Source: Pollutimonas subterranea (GTDB lineage: Bacteria; Pseudomonadota; Gammaproteobacteria; Burkholderiales; Burkholderiaceae_B). Taken from it: DNA of 64,000 nucleotides. Positions 62,298 to 64,000 of the stretch are shown piece by piece. The position numbers and the translations under genes were made by a program. A model generated the notes under the pieces. The model was not told the DNA's origin, did not search any database, and worked only from the letters and a program-made list of their open reading frames with translations. Within the stretch, counting starts at the first letter, position 1. Each line of letters begins with the position of its first letter. The stretch covers positions 1 through 64,000 of the forward strand of contig NZ_PDNW01000018.1 of assembly GCF_002849655.1 (NCBI RefSeq), read 5' to 3'.

Positions 62298-62313
62298 ATT
62301 ACAATTTTGTAAT
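62298..62313. promoter_or_regulatory. Cop box of module 3
   Basis: ATTACAATTTTGTAAT is identical to the copRS box at 30168. Flanking bases (GCACTTTA-CGAAGT about 35 bases away) align with those beside the island 1 copA box at 28550, so this is the old copA promoter. The rest of 62101-62444 shows no gene. Confidence 0.78.
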
Positions 62314-62444
62314 ATAGGCACGCCCGTTCTAACCGAGGGCTTATTTGAGTTACTACGAGCACCTCCATGGCGTCCGCCATCTCTGCCACAGGCAACTGTT
62401 CCATAACATATTTGTGCCATGCGCACGGTTAAGGCCGTCGGAGC

Positions 62445-63596
62445 TCAGTCAGGGCGTACAATCCACGTGCTTTTCTTGGGCGAAACTTTGCCACGTTGGT
62501 ACACCTCCTGCGTAGACGAGACGAATGAACCAATCGAAAACTCCTGAACAGCCTTCTGACGCGCGCGCTGGCCCATGGAAACTAGTTCTGCAGGGCTTTC
62601 CAACACCTTCGTTAGAACGGAAGCTATCGCCTGCGGATCTCGCATTGGCACAATCCAGCCATCATGTCCATTTTCGACGTTCTCAGGTAAACCGCCCGCA
62701 TCACTTACGATTACAGGTATACCCATAGCCATCATTTCTCGGCATGCAAACGAAATAGTCTCTATCTCAGATGACACAACAAACCCGACGTCCAACGCTG
62801 CCAAGCATGAACGGACATCATCCAAAAGCCCGGTAAAAACCACACTGTTGCGCAGGTTTAGTGCCTCGACTCTGGCGCGCTGAGCATCTGATGGAAGGAC
62901 GCCGGCAATCAAGATGACGATTTGGCTTCGTAGCACAGCAGGAAGAAGAGAGACCGCTTCGACCATATCCAGCCAGTTCTTGTACGCCGCGGTCCCCGCA
63001 TTGCTACCCACAACTAACCGCCCTGCCAAGTGAGGCGGAATCCAGCAGCGTTTCGCAGCCAATCGCTCGTCAGGCGACGGGGGAACAAATCTATCCAAGT
63101 CAACACCATTACGGATTACGTGCAGACGGCACCCTCTGAAGTACGAATGGACCAACCTATTTCGCGTGTGATCGCAGACGCAAATGACATGATCTGTTGC
63201 CAGCTTTGCACGAGCTAGTGCTCCGACGCTTCGAGATAGGCGGTCACTATGTTGGGTATACACGAGCACTGGGCGCCAAGCGCCAGAACCCATCAATGCG
63301 AACATACAGGCACGATGGTCTGTCGCGCCGTTAACATGAATAATGTCAAATTGCTCACGTCGCAAGAATGCTCTAAGGCGCCGATGGCTCAGCAGCGTTC
63401 TAAGCAATCCTCCTTTGAATTCGTGCGGCATAGCCCGAACGCCAGGCAGAGCCACAGCTGATTCGAAAAGGCGGCTCCCTCTGGGCGCTGCAATGACGAT
63501 CTCGTGCTCACTGCTCAGTTCCCGCGCAAGCGAGAGAATGTAAGTAGTGTGTCCTCCGCCGTCTCCTCGATGAAAGTTGGTATAGAGAATCTTCAT
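62445..63596 (-). CDS. Family 4 glycosyltransferase
   Basis: The protein has 383 residues with a GT-B fold. The N-terminal domain starts MKILYTNFHRGDGGGHTTYI with the Gly-rich loop. The C-terminal nucleotide-sugar domain has GSNAGTAAYKNW and the EX7E-type region with IPVIVSDAGGLPENVENG. It would add a sugar to a lipid-linked or surface glycan in the cytoplasm. It is unrelated to copper and, with the galU stub, hints that the islands sit in or near a polysaccharide locus. Confidence 0.9.
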   Translation of the reverse strand: MKILYTNFHRGDGGGHTTYILSLARELSSEHEIVIAAPRGSRLFESAVALPGVRAMPHEFKGGLLRTLLSHRRLRAFLRREQFDIIHVNGATDHRACMFALMGSGAWRPVLVYTQHSDRLSRSVGALARAKLATDHVICVCDHTRNRLVHSYFRGCRLHVIRNGVDLDRFVPPSPDERLAAKRCWIPPHLAGRLVVGSNAGTAAYKNWLDMVEAVSLLPAVLRSQIVILIAGVLPSDAQRARVEALNLRNSVVFTGLLDDVRSCLAALDVGFVVSSEIETISFACREMMAMGIPVIVSDAGGLPENVENGHDGWIVPMRDPQAIASVLTKVLESPAELVSMGQRARQKAVQEFSIGSFVSSTQEVYQRGKVSPKKSTWIVRPD

Positions 63597-64000
63597 AATG
63601 ACAGCGGTGTGGTGAAACGAGATATCTTTTTCATATTCGAAATGGTCGCTATCGTTTAGAAATGGCTCAGCACATCACGAGATATCTGCTAGAGCTTGAA
63701 ATGCTTCTGACCCGGGCTTTGGAGTATCCTCCTAGCCTTCCTTTGCAGCCGACTGACTACTTCGACGCCTTCGCGCATTCACGTAGAACTGCAGACTCGT
63801 TGTTTATCAACGCCAAAAACGACCTAAACTTTGACCGAGCTACGGCTCCTTAAGCGAAGCGTCAATCCTGCGTGCCGAGGGAATCAAAGCTTGTTTTCTC
63901 AGCGAATCCACGGCTATGAGGCTTGGCGGCTCTCCGTCTGCAAGACGCGAATGGTAAGCGTACAGACGTGACAAACGTCGAACTCTAGGATTACATTTTT
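63597..64000. other. Window end: no confident gene, half cop box at the edge
   Basis: A 63-codon frame at 63662-63853 shows no ribosome site or family resemblance. The final 11 bases, ATTACATTTTT (63990-64000), equal the start of the cop box at 28550-28565, which continues GTAAT. A further copper gene may begin beyond the window. Confidence 0.4.

Noticed and set aside
63662..63853. 63-codon frame near the window end
   Set aside because: No ribosome site or homology that I can recognise.

Overview
The window reads as a heavily rearranged accessory region of a proteobacterium, most likely a betaproteobacterium of the Burkholderiales. That assignment is an inference from the cop gene style, the long-variable-arm tRNA-Leu 3' end, the SulP/UspA/Kup genes and the integrase type; no rRNA or core marker is present to confirm it. 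Almost everything belongs to metal, ion and stress resistance, conjugation or mobile-element functions.

Layout. 0-1.1 kb: end of a HupE/UreJ-type membrane protein gene and a single-span anchor protein gene. 1.1-8.6 kb: a plasmid- or ICE-derived block with a TrwC-like MobF relaxase-helicase, an SRAP peptidase, SSB, a DUF3560 protein and RadC. It also holds several strong DNA hairpins, a pair of inverted DnaA boxes and two diverged copies of a structured leader element, resembling the leading region of a conjugative element. 8.8-14.0 kb: four potassium transport genes (KtrA/TrkA-like, TrkH/KtrB-like, Kup, Kv-type channel). 14.2-17.0 kb: remnant of a Tn21-subgroup transposon carrying chrA and padR, with one terminal inverted repeat and a truncated tnpA. 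17.0-21.2 kb: a debris and stress zone with a copper-storage-protein ghost, a doubly frameshifted Ser-rich secreted protein gene, uspA-sulP, a frameshifted cold-shock gene and a galU stub.

21.2-32.4 kb is copper island 1: P-type ATPase, DUF411/CopG-like, cytochrome c, CopI-like cupredoxin, copB, copA, a 37-aa membrane protein, DUF2933, copZ, four-helix Cys-rich copper storage protein and copRS. 32.9-42.6 kb is a defence block: serine recombinase, type III restriction-modification mod and res, XRE regulator, AlpA-like regulators and the AbiE type IV toxin-antitoxin pair. At 42.8 kb lies a tRNA-Leu 3' fragment (attachment site), followed by a 28-bp palindrome and a tyrosine integrase; this looks like the junction of two elements stacked at one tRNA gene. 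44.5-47.1 kb holds an orphan LysR effector domain, an XRE regulator, a LysR regulator and an MFS fragment.

47.3-59.8 kb is copper island 2, a diverged inverted counterpart of island 1 with extra genes (an exported BNR-like protein and an M23 peptidase). It ends in a deletion that truncates an ATPase gene, and perhaps the divergent multicopper oxidase gene beside it. 59.9-62.3 kb is a third, internally deleted copper module: DUF305 ghost, Met-rich protein, DUF411, cytochrome c, cupredoxin, a copB tail and a cop promoter. A glycosyltransferase gene follows at 62.4-63.6 kb.

How it works together. The periplasmic copper genes (copA, copB, cupredoxin, cytochrome c, DUF411) appear to be driven by CopR through 16-bp boxes of the form ATTACA-N4-TGTAAT. 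The two copZ chaperone genes instead have MerR/CueR-type promoters with 19-bp spacers, although no cueR gene is in the window. Repeated copper modules at different stages of decay, with ghosts of the same genes at several breakpoints, indicate recurrent duplication and deletion.
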